64,000 bases of DNA from positions 38,776,467 to 38,840,466 of the forward strand of contig JBANSL010000004.1 of assembly GCA_037127255.1 (NCBI GenBank), in the 5' to 3' direction. The stretch comes from Persicaria tinctoria (lineage: Eukaryota; Streptophyta; Magnoliopsida; Caryophyllales; Polygonaceae). The number at the start of each line of letters is the position of its first letter. Within the stretch, counting starts at the first letter, position 1. The translations under genes and the position numbers were made by a program. Below, one piece after another: positions 9,396 to 19,383 of the stretch. The notes under the pieces are model-generated. The model did not search any database, was not told where the DNA came from, and worked only from the letters and a program-made list of their open reading frames with translations.

Positions 9396-11539
9396 TGTTG
9401 TTGCAGGAGGATGGTCAAGTATGAAATAAATATAAAATAAAGATCAGACTGACTTCCCTGTCTCAGCAAATAAATACAAGACTTCCTCCCGTTGTAGTAA
9501 GAGAATAGTCAGGATCGAATCCACGATGAAGCACGTTAGCAGTTCTCAGGTAGCTGTAAATCTCACAGACAGAGCAGCGGAAAAGACAGAAACACAGAAA
9601 CAAGGAAAGAAACAGAAATAAAACAGAAAAGAACAAACAAAAGCAATGAACCGAACGAAGACAGAAAAGACAAAGCAAAGCAGAAAGTAAAAGCAAATCA
9701 AAGGGCTCGTCGATCTCGACCAACAGCTCCTGGAGATCGACAAGGGCAAGTAAAGACAGAAACTTCAGAAATAGACAAAAGACAGAAACTTTACTCGACC
9801 TAGACCAAGCGTACTCGAGATCGAGTACAACCTACTCGAGATAGACAAGATCTCCTCTGTATCGACTAGAAAGACAGAAACTTTAAATTGCAAATTCGAA
9901 TGCAGAACTCAGATTTTCGACAGAAATAAACTCAATATAATAAAAGACTTCCAAGACCAGGGTATCAACACCACAACGATAACCATGCAAAGCAACACAT
10001 AAAGGCACAAAAGATCATGCTTTCCATCAAATAACTTTCGTTATTAACAAATAGGCATATAGAGGCTTTCGCATAAACCCTAATTGTTACTAACCCTTTT
10101 TTCACATAATTAACCCAAGTTGCATTAAGATCACTTTCGCTTCAATAACACAAACAAGGATCACCTTCAACTCTCGCAAAAGAATCATGCTCATAGTAGG
10201 GATAGAAGACGAATTGCACAAAAAGATCTGACTTTTATCGCATCGCCTCACATGGCCACCGTCGGGCTTACCCCAGCCCCAGAAGTGGGTGGACTGCTCA
10301 CGCCTCATTGCAATCGCAGACATTGATTGATGAAAAGAAATAACTTGCATTAAAACTAAATTCAAAGCCTTTTACAATCCTGGCAATCAACTTTCGCAGA
10401 AAGCCAAAACCTTAAAAACCTTAGAACTCCTAAACTGTATATGTGGAACTACTTGTTTTTCTCTGAAATTTTGAATATATGAAAAACCAGCCCCAAGGGC
10501 CTTATTTATAGTGATCAAACCTTGCCAATCAAGGAAATAATCATCTATCTCTATATCTAATTTGCTAAAGGATAAATAAAATTCTTAATGGAAATAAATC
10601 TAAAAGGGAAAATATAAATCTAAATAGGTAAATCTTCATGTCTTGATAGATCTTGTCCCCCATGGATAGACTTGATAGAATTTGGATAGAATCTTCCTCA
10701 TTCGGCCCCAAGGAATCCCAACTCGACTAGGACAGCCATCGACGATGCGTTTCTGGAGACTGGTCTACTCGACATCGACAAGGGCTCGTCGACCTCGACA
10801 AGGATTGTTCGTCGACTGGACTTCCCGGCTAGCTCTGCTCGATGTGGCTCGGACTTGGGTTCCTGACGCTCGTCGATCTCGACTACTCCTTGTCGAGATC
10901 GAGTAGGGATGTTCACCGACTAGGTCTTCTCGGGTAGGTGTGTTTGACAGGCTCGGATATGGGCTCTGGGCGTCGTCGATCTCGACTAGGGCTCCTCGAG
11001 ATCGACTAGGGTGTGGCCTTCTCTGGTCGAGCAGCTCCTCGGCACGGACTTGGACTGGCGTTGTGAGGCTTGTCGATCTCGACAAGGGTTCGTCGAGATC
11101 GAGTAGGGTTGCTCGGCATCCTCGTCCTCGACTTCTCGGTCAGCTTTTCTCCTTGTCGACTCCGGGTGTGGCTCTGTTCTTTGTCGATCTCGACTAAGTC
11201 TTGTCGAGATCGAGTAACCTCCGGAGCTGGGTTGGTCTGGCTTTCTCGATCAGGCTCTGTCGACCAAGGCTGTGCTCGGACATGTTCGTCTAGATCGAGT
11301 AAGGTCTACTCGAGATCGAGTAGTCTGGTTTCTTGGCTCGATTCGACTGGTTCCGTTGCTGCTTTGACCCTGGACTTCTGTAGCTGTGTTCCGAGCTTTT
11401 CCGACCTTCCTTAGAATTGCTATTTAACGCCTCGAATTCTGCAAATTAAACAGAATTGCTATTTAGCCCAAATGAATAAAATGTATGCAGAAATCGATAT
11501 AAAAGTTACTGTAAAACATGGCAGATTCAGCTCACAACA
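9396..11539 (-). repeat. 5' LTR of the Athila-like element
   Basis: Collinear with 2133-4325 but about 49 bp shorter; one visible difference is a deletion near 11448 that removes the stretch between ACAGAA and TTAGCCC present in the left copy (about 4190-4250). Scattered single-base differences indicate an older insertion than the elements at 18298 or 40475. Confidence 0.85.
10755..11325. repeat. Phased hairpin array, GTCGATCTCGAC motif (right LTR)
   Basis: This is the second LTR's copy of the array, with pairs near 10766, 10871, 10975, 11071, 11181 and 11287. The first pair (CGACATCGAC...GTCGACCTCGAC) is better preserved here than at 3487, and the pair at 11181 has GTCGAGATCGAG where the left LTR has GTTGAGATCGAG. 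Confidence 0.8.
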
Positions 11540-12200
11540 ACCACGAGGAAATTGCTATGCTATAGCCCGAACGGGCCAGTCTCTGCACTAACGGGAAGGG
11601 GTGCAGAGGTAGGAGAGGGACATGCCAGTTGGCATTCTATGGACGCCTTTAATTGTCTTTCCGTATATGAACTAGAAGCATGCTAGTGTGTTTACCTTTT
11701 GTACTACATTAGAGCATCTTTATTAGGTATAGCACATACTATGTGGCCTCAACGAGGAATGCCGGTCCCGCATGAGTGGCTCGATCTGACTCCTTTCCCC
11801 GTTCTTTTTTTTGAAGGTATTTTCTGCAGATTTTGAGTGCTCGATGTCTATCTGATGGGGTTCCCTTTTTGCGAATCGAAGAACCTGGCTAATTCTCTAA
11901 CTTGTTATAAATGGTAATCACCCACTTATGGTTTGGTTTTGACCCGGCTCTGCCGTGGCGCTTTGTATCTTAATTTTGCTTCCGTCTTGGTTCCGTTTGA
12001 AATGAATTTCACGAGTTAGTCCCTACGACAGGTTAAGGGTACCCAACGTCCCTACGATACTTTTAGGGTTCAAAATCCCTCTTTATTACTGACTTTAAAA
12101 ATGAGTTTGAAACCTCGAACCGTACCTGGATTGCAAGATCCGAACAAGGGGTTTCATCCCTTGAAACGTAACCCAGAAATCATAATTCTGGGCCGTTACA
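11540..12200 (+). mobile_element. Tekay/Del-like LTR, right part
   Basis: Directly continues the LTR broken at 2132: CCACGAGGAAATTGCTATGC follows in the intact copy at 31041. The end, CGTAACCCAGAAATCATAATTCTGGGCCGTTACA-like sequence at 12167-12200, is shared with 31608-31641. The inverted CCCAGAAT/ATTCTGGG pair (12171-12193) could form a hairpin. Confidence 0.75.
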
Positions 12201-12806
12201 CATATGTCCAACGTGTAAGAAGGCTGAGGAGTCGGTATCGCATATATGGTTTGAGTGTGAGGTAATTGGTGCTGCCCGTGACATAGTTTGGAGCTGGATA
12301 CAACTTCCATGTCGGACTGGTTGTGTGGCTGAGTGGCTCTCGTGGTTCGCAGCTGAGAGCGCATCAGGTAAGCGGAAGCTAGCGTTCAAGGTCAAGCTTA
12401 TGGTGTTCATTGCGATTGTCTATTTCACTTGGCTTGATAGGAACTCGGTTGTATTTAACAATGCAAAATGCGAGCCTAAACAATGAGCAATTCGTGTGAT
12501 AGAGTCTTGTAAAACTCGTATCTCCTTAAGATGAAAAGGCAAGTCGTCTAAGGAGAAGCGATGGATTAGTAGACTTCTAAAGTCGAGTAGGGGGTATAAA
12601 TTGGGGACGTACAGCTAGGGAGATTGAGGAGTAGAGTTAATGGTTTTTTTTTGGCATTACTTTGGGTATACACACCGGTTGGGATGGTATGATGGTCTTA
12701 GTTGGCCATCCTTTTGGACAAATCTAGTTTGGATTTGTCTCTTTTGTAATTACATATTACATTTCTATATATTCACCACTTCAAAAAAAATATAAATAAA
12801 ATAAAA
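12201..12806 (+). mobile_element. 5'-truncated LINE (zf-RVT and 3' UTR)
   Basis: The first 285 bases encode the C-terminal zinc-binding domain of a plant LINE ORF2: CPTCKK, HIWFEC and VYFTWLDRNSVVF, interrupted by a TGA at about 12484. A 3' UTR of about 290 bp follows, ending TATATATTCACCACTTC and an A-rich tail (12783-12806). It begins abruptly at the terminus of the Tekay-like LTR. It is closely related in layout, but not identical, to the LINE ending at 27264. Confidence 0.8.
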
Positions 12807-12896
12807 CACCCGATTTATATGTAAGTAAGAAGAAGAAGAATGTAATATGTACAATACAAAAAAAAAAATTATTTAAAAAATGTGTTTAAAAAGAAC

Positions 12897-13190
12897 CGTA
12901 AATCATGAAGATGGAACTCAAGTATATTGTTTCATGGCTTATTTCTTAGAACAATGTTGTGAACATCATCCATAGTAGAGAGCAAACCAATTACCTCTAA
13001 TACAACATAGAAAATAAAAATAAATATCAAAATTAACATATAGACAAATAAAGAGATATATGTACCAATTGAATTTATATGTGTATGTATAATGACGATA
13101 GAAATAAATAAAATACTAACCTACTAAATATTTTGAGGATGATTGCTTTTTTCAATCGTCTCAATCGTCTCAAAATCAATGAAATGGTAT
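12897..13190 (-). pseudogene. RPA70-like (DUF223/OB-fold) pseudogene, 3' part
   Basis: On the minus strand 13190-13125 encodes YHFIDFETIETIEKSNHPQN and ends at a possible donor GTAGGT. An AT-rich intron follows, with an acceptor TATTAG at 12999-12997, and exon 12996-12897 encodes VIGLLSTMDDVHNIVLRNKP, a stop, and ILEFHLHDL. This pattern (VIG.....D.H....N....I...L.DL) is that of the OB-fold in plant replication protein A 70-kDa-like and DUF223 proteins, which are also often carried by Helitrons. It continues the exon that stops at 27265, on the other side of the LINE. The internal stop marks it as a pseudogene. Confidence 0.6.
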
Positions 13191-13374
13191 TCAATCGTCT
13201 CATGAAGACGGAATGCGCATCCTTCGAAAGCTCAGCATCAGCGGGGAAAATAATTACGCGCTCTGATTTTTAGTTTTCCGTACAGGCGATTTGGGTGAGG
13301 TGAGTGTTCAGTGTTCGCGCTCGGTCCGCCACCGGCTCCACCCTCACGGTGGCCGTGCCGGCGACCGTCAGGAA

Positions 13375-14934
13375 ATGGGTAAGAGTGGGAAAGCCGGTGC
13401 AGGGCGAGGGGGCTCTTCTGGGAAGGCTGGTAGCGAGGAATCGTCGAAGGGAGGGAAAGAGAAATCTGTAGATCTGGGAAAGCAGAAGGGGAACTTGGAG
13501 AACCTGGTTGGAGGATTGGACGCGAATGAGGCAAAGGTCAGTGAATCCAAGGCCGGTGAGGACTCGTCTTCGTCGATTGAGACCTCAGAGACGGAGAATC
13601 TGTCATTTGCGGAAGCCCTAAGACGTAGTCTTGCACTGAAGAAGAAAACGATACTCGACCAGATCCCGCATAGGGTGCAAGGAAATAGAGACATAGCAGC
13701 GGCGGAAAAGCTCACCTTCTTTCCGGATGTGACTAAGGGGAAACTCAAGATTCGGGAGGAAGACATCGTCGATTTGAAGAAGTGTTGGGCTACGACGCTG
13801 ATTGGAGTTATAGCGGGGAATCAGGTGCCATATGGTGTCGTCAAGGAGTTTGTGGACTCGAATTGGGAGGTAGAAACCCCAACAATGTTCAGGAAAGCTA
13901 ACGGGGTATATGTGTTTAGATTCAAGGAGGAAAATGATCTTAGTTGGGTGCTCAAGAACGGACCATGGAATATCCAGGGCTCCAAACCACTTATCCTGAA
14001 GCGCTGGTCCATGGGAATGCCTATTTCGTGGGGCGCTTTTGACAGAATTCCTTGCTGGGTGTGTATTCCGGATCCTGATCCTATGCTTCTCACTAATACG
14101 ACCCTCAGCAGGCGTGGGAGTGCCATAGGTACTCCAATTTGCATAGATGGAAGGACAGCTAGAGGGGAGAGACTTTCCTTTGCTCGTATGCTCATTGATG
14201 TATCTGTGGATGAGGCTAGCTTGAAATCGGTGGAGATCGAAAATCCTGATGGGTCTGCGTACCAGCAGCAAATTGTTTTTGAATGGCTCCCAATTAAGTG
14301 CAGTATCTGTAAGAAATTTGGCCATGAGGAAGACTGGTGCAGACAGCGCAAGCACGTTAGCTCACCTCGTGAGTACAGGTTACAGCAAGGTAACCCAGGG
14401 GGGTCTGATCTCAGGTCTGGACAGAAAACTGAAAGGAAACAGGGAGAATGGTATGACAGCAGGTCTAAGGGTAATTCTATATGGATCCCGGTGGGAATAT
14501 CTGATCACACGATTCAGGTCCTAAATCCTCTGAAAGAAAATAATGCACTGAATGTGGCAGCTGAGGGGTGTAATGACAGCAAAAGTGTAGATGTGAATGA
14601 CACAGGTATAAATGCAAAAGCATTTACTTCTCCTGCTGCTAGTGCTCATTGTGAGCCTAATTGTGTGACTTCTCCCCAACCATTGGTTCAGAATAATATT
14701 GATAACACAAAAAGCTGGAGTAAAGTGGTTGGGAGGAGAAATGGAAAATCTCCAAGTTCTAGTGCTGAGAAAAGGAAATGCAGTGCAGATGAGCCTTTAG
14801 TTATTACTCAGTCCCTGTTTGCTATACTGGGTCAATCTGATGAGGACTTACAGATGGAGGATTTACTGAATGAGTGTCAACAGTTGTATAAAAAGGGTGA
14901 GAGTAGCACTCACGAGCAGTGTTTTGATGAATAG
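13375..14934 (+). CDS. LINE ORF1 protein (DUF4283, CCHC)
   Basis: The frame gives 519 residues from MGKSGKAG at 13375; an upstream in-frame ATG at 13291 would add 28 residues of 5'-UTR-like sequence, so the internal start is preferred. Residues about 100-240 match the DUF4283 pattern of plant LINE ORF1 and zinc knuckle proteins (LKKCWATTLIGVIAGNQVPY, VYVFRFKEENDLSWVLKNGPWN, WGAFDRIPCWVCI). A knuckle CSICKKFGHEEDWC lies at about residues 307-320. The C-terminal half is Ser/Asn-rich. Such proteins bind the LINE RNA to form the retrotransposition particle. It is the only LINE frame here without an internal stop. The end overlaps the ORF2 start by eight bases (ATGAATAG). Confidence 0.85.
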   Translation: MGKSGKAGAGRGGSSGKAGSEESSKGGKEKSVDLGKQKGNLENLVGGLDANEAKVSESKAGEDSSSSIETSETENLSFAEALRRSLALKKKTILDQIPHRVQGNRDIAAAEKLTFFPDVTKGKLKIREEDIVDLKKCWATTLIGVIAGNQVPYGVVKEFVDSNWEVETPTMFRKANGVYVFRFKEENDLSWVLKNGPWNIQGSKPLILKRWSMGMPISWGAFDRIPCWVCIPDPDPMLLTNTTLSRRGSAIGTPICIDGRTARGERLSFARMLIDVSVDEASLKSVEIENPDGSAYQQQIVFEWLPIKCSICKKFGHEEDWCRQRKHVSSPREYRLQQGNPGGSDLRSGQKTERKQGEWYDSRSKGNSIWIPVGISDHTIQVLNPLKENNALNVAAEGCNDSKSVDVNDTGINAKAFTSPAASAHCEPNCVTSPQPLVQNNIDNTKSWSKVVGRRNGKSPSSSAEKRKCSADEPLVITQSLFAILGQSDEDLQMEDLLNECQQLYKKGESSTHEQCFDE

Positions 14935-15989
14935 TCTCAAAATTGGAGCTTGGAATATAGCGGGGATTTATGACCCCGTAAAAAATAATTTAATATCTAG
15001 CTATTGTTCTGATAATAATATTAGCCTGGTAGGGCTGTTAGAGACTAAATTATTACATAGTAATTTTGAGGAAGTGAAAGGTAGACTGATGTTTGACTAG
15101 GAGGTCTGTCAGAATGGGAGTAGGCAGAAAAAAGGCAGAATCTGGGTATCATGGAACCCCAAGGTGTTCAGTGTTGATATTGTAAGAATGGAGGAGCAGT
15201 ATATTCACTGCCTGGTGGAGACAATTGACAAGACATTCAGCTTTGCGGCTGCGTTTATATATGCACATAATGATAAACCTGACAGAGCCCCCTTATGGAA
15301 TGATCTGAGAGGAATGGCAGCACTCATCAAGATCCCTTGGATTGTGCTAGGAGATATGAACTGCATTCTTAATCAGGATGAGAAATGGCCATGCAGAAAA
15401 GCCAGATATGATGAATTCTCTGAACTGCAAGAAGTGCTTGAGGACTGTAATATTTTTGATCTCCCCTTCACAGGAGCAAACCTCACATGGTGTAACAAAA
15501 GGAAGGGTGAGGCGAGAATAGAGAGGAAGTTAGACAGAGTTCTGGTAAATGTGGAATGGATGGATAAATTTGACAATACAAAAGCCTTTTTCGATACTCC
15601 TGGAGTTTCTGACCATTCTCCAGCGGTTGTTACTCTGAAGAATGAAGGAGCTAGACGTAGGTATCCGTTCAAGTATAAGAATTTTTGGGGAAAGGAAAAG
15701 GAATTTATAGCTCTTGTTCAGGCTGCGTGGAGTGAGGAAGTGATTGGATCTCGACAACTTAAGCTTGCAAAGAGGTTGAAGAGTGTGAAAGAAGCTATCA
15801 AACCGTGGGATAAGGCTTTATTCCCTGAGCTGTAGACGGTGATCAAGCTAAATAAGGGATCATTGCACGAGCTCCAATTGAGGATAAGAACTGAAAAAGA
15901 TAATGCTGCACTGGAAGATGAGATAGCTGCTGCTGAATCTGTATTGAGGAAGAATGGGAGAGGAGATGTCTTCAATGTTCTTCCGTAGT
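14927..15989 (+). pseudogene. LINE ORF2, endonuclease part
   Basis: ORF2 starts at the ATG overlapping the ORF1 stop. LKIGAWNIAGI and VGLLETKL are the first two motifs of the apurinic/apyrimidinic-type endonuclease; WIVLGDMNCILN, LTWCNKR, RKLDRVLVN and SDHSPAVV are later ones, including the SDH catalytic motif. Two in-frame TAG stops occur, at 15098-15100 and 15833-15835, and the same phase continues past both. The coding match ends near 15960-15989, where 3'-UTR-like sequence begins. Confidence 0.82.
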
Positions 15990-16545
15990 GTTTACTTGGG
16001 TAGCAAATTGCCGTGTGATGGTGGTGGGGTACCTTGGTGGGGACCCTTTGATGGCTTAATTAATTTAGGAGTAAAATAGTTCATTAGTGGATGAATTTGT
16101 GTTATTAGGTGTGTGAAGTTTGGTGGGATGTGAGCTGACTGCCGTGTGGGTTGTAAAATGTAGTGAGGGTTGACTTTTGTGGGACTAGACTTGTGGTGTT
16201 GTGTATTTTGTTGCCGTGTATTCCTGAAGGGAGGGTTGTTCGCTTGCCATTTCTATTATTCATCCACTTCCCCATATCAGCAAGCAACCTTAGATGATGT
16301 GCTTCAAAATTATGCTTGCTCTGGTATGGACCGGGATGTGGATGTGTTATGGATTTAGCTTCGTGACAGCCCTTCTTTCGTTTGCGGACTACTTGCGGTA
16401 TGAGCGGTAGTACTTTGGGGTAGATTTCTTGGGTAACGAAGGTTGTGGGTAGTATCTTCTTTTTTTCGGTAAGACCCTTGGTATGGTCTCGCCTTATGTT
16501 TCTCCTTGGCTTTTGCCACTATCTATATATTTACCTTTTCAGGGG
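15990..16545 (+). mobile_element. LINE 3'-end fragment inside ORF2
   Basis: This noncoding segment ends GTAAGACCCTTGGTATGGTCTCGCC...CTATATATTTACCTTTTCAG, closely resembling the LINE 3' end at 27190-27264 (GTAAGACCCCTTGTTTGGTC...CTATATATTTACCTTTGCAG). It replaces roughly 60 residues normally present between the endonuclease and RT domains, so insertion was accompanied by deletion or arose by recombination between LINE copies. Exact edges are uncertain by about 15 bp. Confidence 0.6.
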
Positions 16546-18297
16546 GATAACAATGGAAGAATTATTGAAGAAGAGGATAAAATACGGACACATATACTGG
16601 ATTTTTTTACTCAGCTCCTCTCAACTACAGATGGGAATAGAGTACCACTCGATATTCCTCAAGCTGCTTGTTTCAGCGTCAGGAATGCTAATGAATTGTG
16701 TTGTCTGCCCAGCTACGATGAAATCAGACGGAAAGTTTGGTCGATTGGCTCCAACAAATCACCCGCACCGGACTTTGGAAGTCAATTCTTCAAGGATGTG
16801 TGGCGGATCGTGGGTGTGGATACTTGTGAAGCAGTGAGGGAGATTTTCAGACATGGCAAGCTGCTGAAACAGTTCAATGCTACTTTCATCTCCCTGATCC
16901 CGAAAGTGAAGAACCCTACGTTTGTCAAGGACCTTCGACCCATCTCATGCTGCAACACCATCTTGAAAGTGGTTACGAAAATACTGGCTGGTCGATTGAA
17001 GAACCTACTCACTGATGTTGTATCTGACAGTCAAGGTGCCTTTATTCCTGGACGATCATTGGCTCACAACTCGGCTGTGGCCACTGAAATTGTGTCTGGC
17101 TATGGTACAAAAAGGGTCTCCCCTAGGTGCACTATCAAAGTGGATCTCCAAAAGGCATACGACTTCTTGAACTGGGATTTTGTGAAGGAAACACTGAGTT
17201 ATCTGCAACTTCCGACACCATTAGTTAATCTGATTATGGAGTGCGTTACTACTCCAAGCTTCTCGATTCTCATTAATGGGGCTCTGGAAGGGTTCTTTCC
17301 TGGTAGAAGGGGGCTAAGGCAGGGGGATCCTCTCTCCCCCTACCTGTTCGTTCTGTGTATGGAGATTCTGAGCCGTATTTTACACCAAGCTGCATCAGGG
17401 CCTGATTTTAAATATCACCCAAAGTGCAAGAACATAGAACTTGTCCATCTTGCCTTTGCGGATGATTTGCTTATATTTTGCCATGGGGATGTTAAATCAG
17501 TGGTGGTTATTAAGAGCTGTTTGGACAGATTCTTTGAAGTGTCGGGATTGAGGGCTAATCTGGACAAAAGCACTGTGTATGTGGCGGGCTGCACTCCTGA
17601 GTTGACGGATGAGATTATCAGACAGCTAGGTTTTGCTCGAGGGGAACTACCTGTTAGATATCTAGGGATGCCACTGAGTTCGAGGCGGATTAAAATCCAT
17701 GAATACGGGGCCTTGTATGATAAAATCAGCGGAGTTATACACTCGTGGGCATCGCGAAAGCTCTCCTACGCAGGTAGATTGCAGCTAATTAAATCTGCGT
17801 GCTTTGGTATTCATACATTTTGGAGCCAATGCATCCTTCTTCCTAAGGGCGTCATAGAGAAGATTGAAAGGATGATAAAAAGGTTCTTGTGGAATGGCAA
17901 TCTTGAGGGTAAAAGGCACCTGGTTGCTTGGCAAGAGGTAACAAAACCGGTTCATGAAGGAGGACTAGGGGTGCGGGATATGCACTCATGGAACAAGAGT
18001 ATTCTTGCTAAGCTGTGGGATGACCTTGTCCAACAAAGACCGAGTGTGTGGCTGCGTTGGTGTTCATCCAATAATGTCCGAGATGCTAGCTGGTGGAATG
18101 AGACGAAGAGAGTAGATGATACATGGCTCTGGAAGATGATTCTGCATGTAAAGGAGGAGCTGAAAATCGTACTGTGGGATGATAGTGTACAGCACCCAAG
18201 GCTGGACAGTATCCTGAAAGAGGATGAGGGGATCTCATCTGCTAAGCTATACGATGTGCTTAGGCATAGGGGGCAAGAGATGGAGTGGGGGTGTATG
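16546..18297 (+). pseudogene. LINE ORF2, reverse transcriptase part
   Basis: An open frame with all core RT motifs: LISLIPKVKNPTFVKDLRPISCCN, QGAFIPGRSL, KVDLQKAYDFLNWDF, GRRGLRQGDPLSPYLF, the catalytic LAFADDLLIF at about 17446-17475, and KSTVYVAG. It runs on through the thumb and connection region (RYLGMPLSSRRI, LSYAGRLQLI, RFLWNG, AWQEVTKP) until broken at 18297 by the gypsy LTR. The frame resumes at 26533 with the zinc-binding domain. No stop lies within this segment. Confidence 0.88.
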
Positions 18298-19368
18298 TGA
18301 TGCGGGACCATCTTCTACAGCTCCAGACACACCCATTATACTTGGAGAAGGGCCAATGACTCGAGCTAGAGCTAAGAAGCTTCAGAGAGACTCATTCAAC
18401 TTTGTGGGTCATGCTTTGTTCTCGAGCAAGGTTCAACTCCCCGAGCCTACATTGAAGACATATATGTGCATTGGACTGCATGAAGAGGCCGAGCCACCTT
18501 AGACAATGCTTAGACCGAATTTTCCTAAGTGTTATGTCTAATATCAGCTTATGAACATTATTGGGCTGAATTGGGCTTTTTAAATCATTCTTTTTAGGAA
18601 CCTTATTTATTTTTGTTCTTAGATTTATTTTAAAGCCCATTAGTTAGTAGATCTATCTTATTCTATCAATAAGGGCCGGCCATCATCAGCCTTATGGCCT
18701 ATATATTTCGTTTTCTTCTTTGTAATTCAATTGGAACATTGATAATTGAAATCTTACTTCTCAAAACGTGTGAAACACCTTAGAGAGAGAGATCAGGCCG
18801 AATAGAGCTGTGCTCTTCGCGATCTCAACCGATTGATAATCTCAGCTTGGTTTGCTTTGTGTTCATCAACTTCGCAAGACTTGGTGATCCTAGTTTTCAC
18901 AAGCCCCCTTCTGGTGCTTCAAGTTGTCCGCTTGATTGTGTCGGATTGTAGAGGCGGGTTGTGTAGGCATTGGTATTGGTTCCTACCCTCTGAGGAGGTC
19001 TGGGGTCTTTATCTTGCGCTGCATAGATCGACTCAGTCCTTATCAGGTCGTGTCTTTCAATTCTTGCATCTTAAATTTCGAGTCTTTACTATCTTTATCG
19101 AGTCTTTGTTATTTCTTTGAGTCGACATTGAGTCCAGCCTTTGGATCTTGGTGTTCTTGCAAGTTCTTGGTCGAATCTTGGCATTCTTGTCGAGTTTCTT
19201 TGAGTCTTTCTTTGTTCTTGCTGCGTTCTTGAGATTCTTGATCAATCTTGGTTATTTCTTGAATCGAATCCTGCTGTTCTTGATTGATCTTGATCGAGTT
19301 CTTGTTTGTCTTGTTCAGTTCTTGCTTGTTGTCGAAGATCGGACCAACCTACGGCTAACCCCGTATCA
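18298..19368 (+). repeat. 5' LTR of the CRM-like element
   Basis: Identical in length to the 3' LTR. Differences seen are C/G at 18479, T/C near 18988 and T/C in the terminal CCCCG(T/C)ATCA. A pol-tail reading frame (18298-18502) and a TCTTG-rich 3' part are included. Confidence 0.93.
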
Positions 19369-19371
19369 AAT

Positions 19372-19383
19372 TGGCATCAGAGC
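19372..19383 (+). promoter_or_regulatory. Primer binding site (tRNA-iMet)
   Basis: TGGCATCAGAGC begins three bases after the LTR terminus and matches the usual initiator-Met complement TGGTATCAGAGC with one mismatch. Confidence 0.85.

Larger units (their letters stand above)
2133..11539 (-). mobile_element. Non-autonomous Athila-like LTR retrotransposon
   Basis: The element starts TGTTGTTG and ends CTCACAACA and is flanked by the 5-bp duplication ACCAC (2128-2132 and 11540-11544). The LTRs are 2193 bp (2133-4325) and 2144 bp (9396-11539). The primer site complementary to tRNA-Asp sits beside the right LTR, so transcription runs right to left. The interior of about 5.1 kb encodes gag, an aspartic protease and an integrase C-terminus, but no reverse transcriptase, RNase H or integrase core. 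The Athila assignment follows from the tRNA-Asp primer site, the gag type and the long 3' untranslated region. It would depend on an autonomous relative for copying. Confidence 0.88.

Noticed and set aside
13618..14355. Long antisense frame (245 residues) opposite LINE ORF1
   Set aside because: It is the mirror of a well-supported DUF4283 gene and has no recognisable domain.
18224..18502. Frame spanning the LINE/gypsy junction
   Set aside because: Accidental fusion across an insertion border; the second half is the LTR-coded pol tail.
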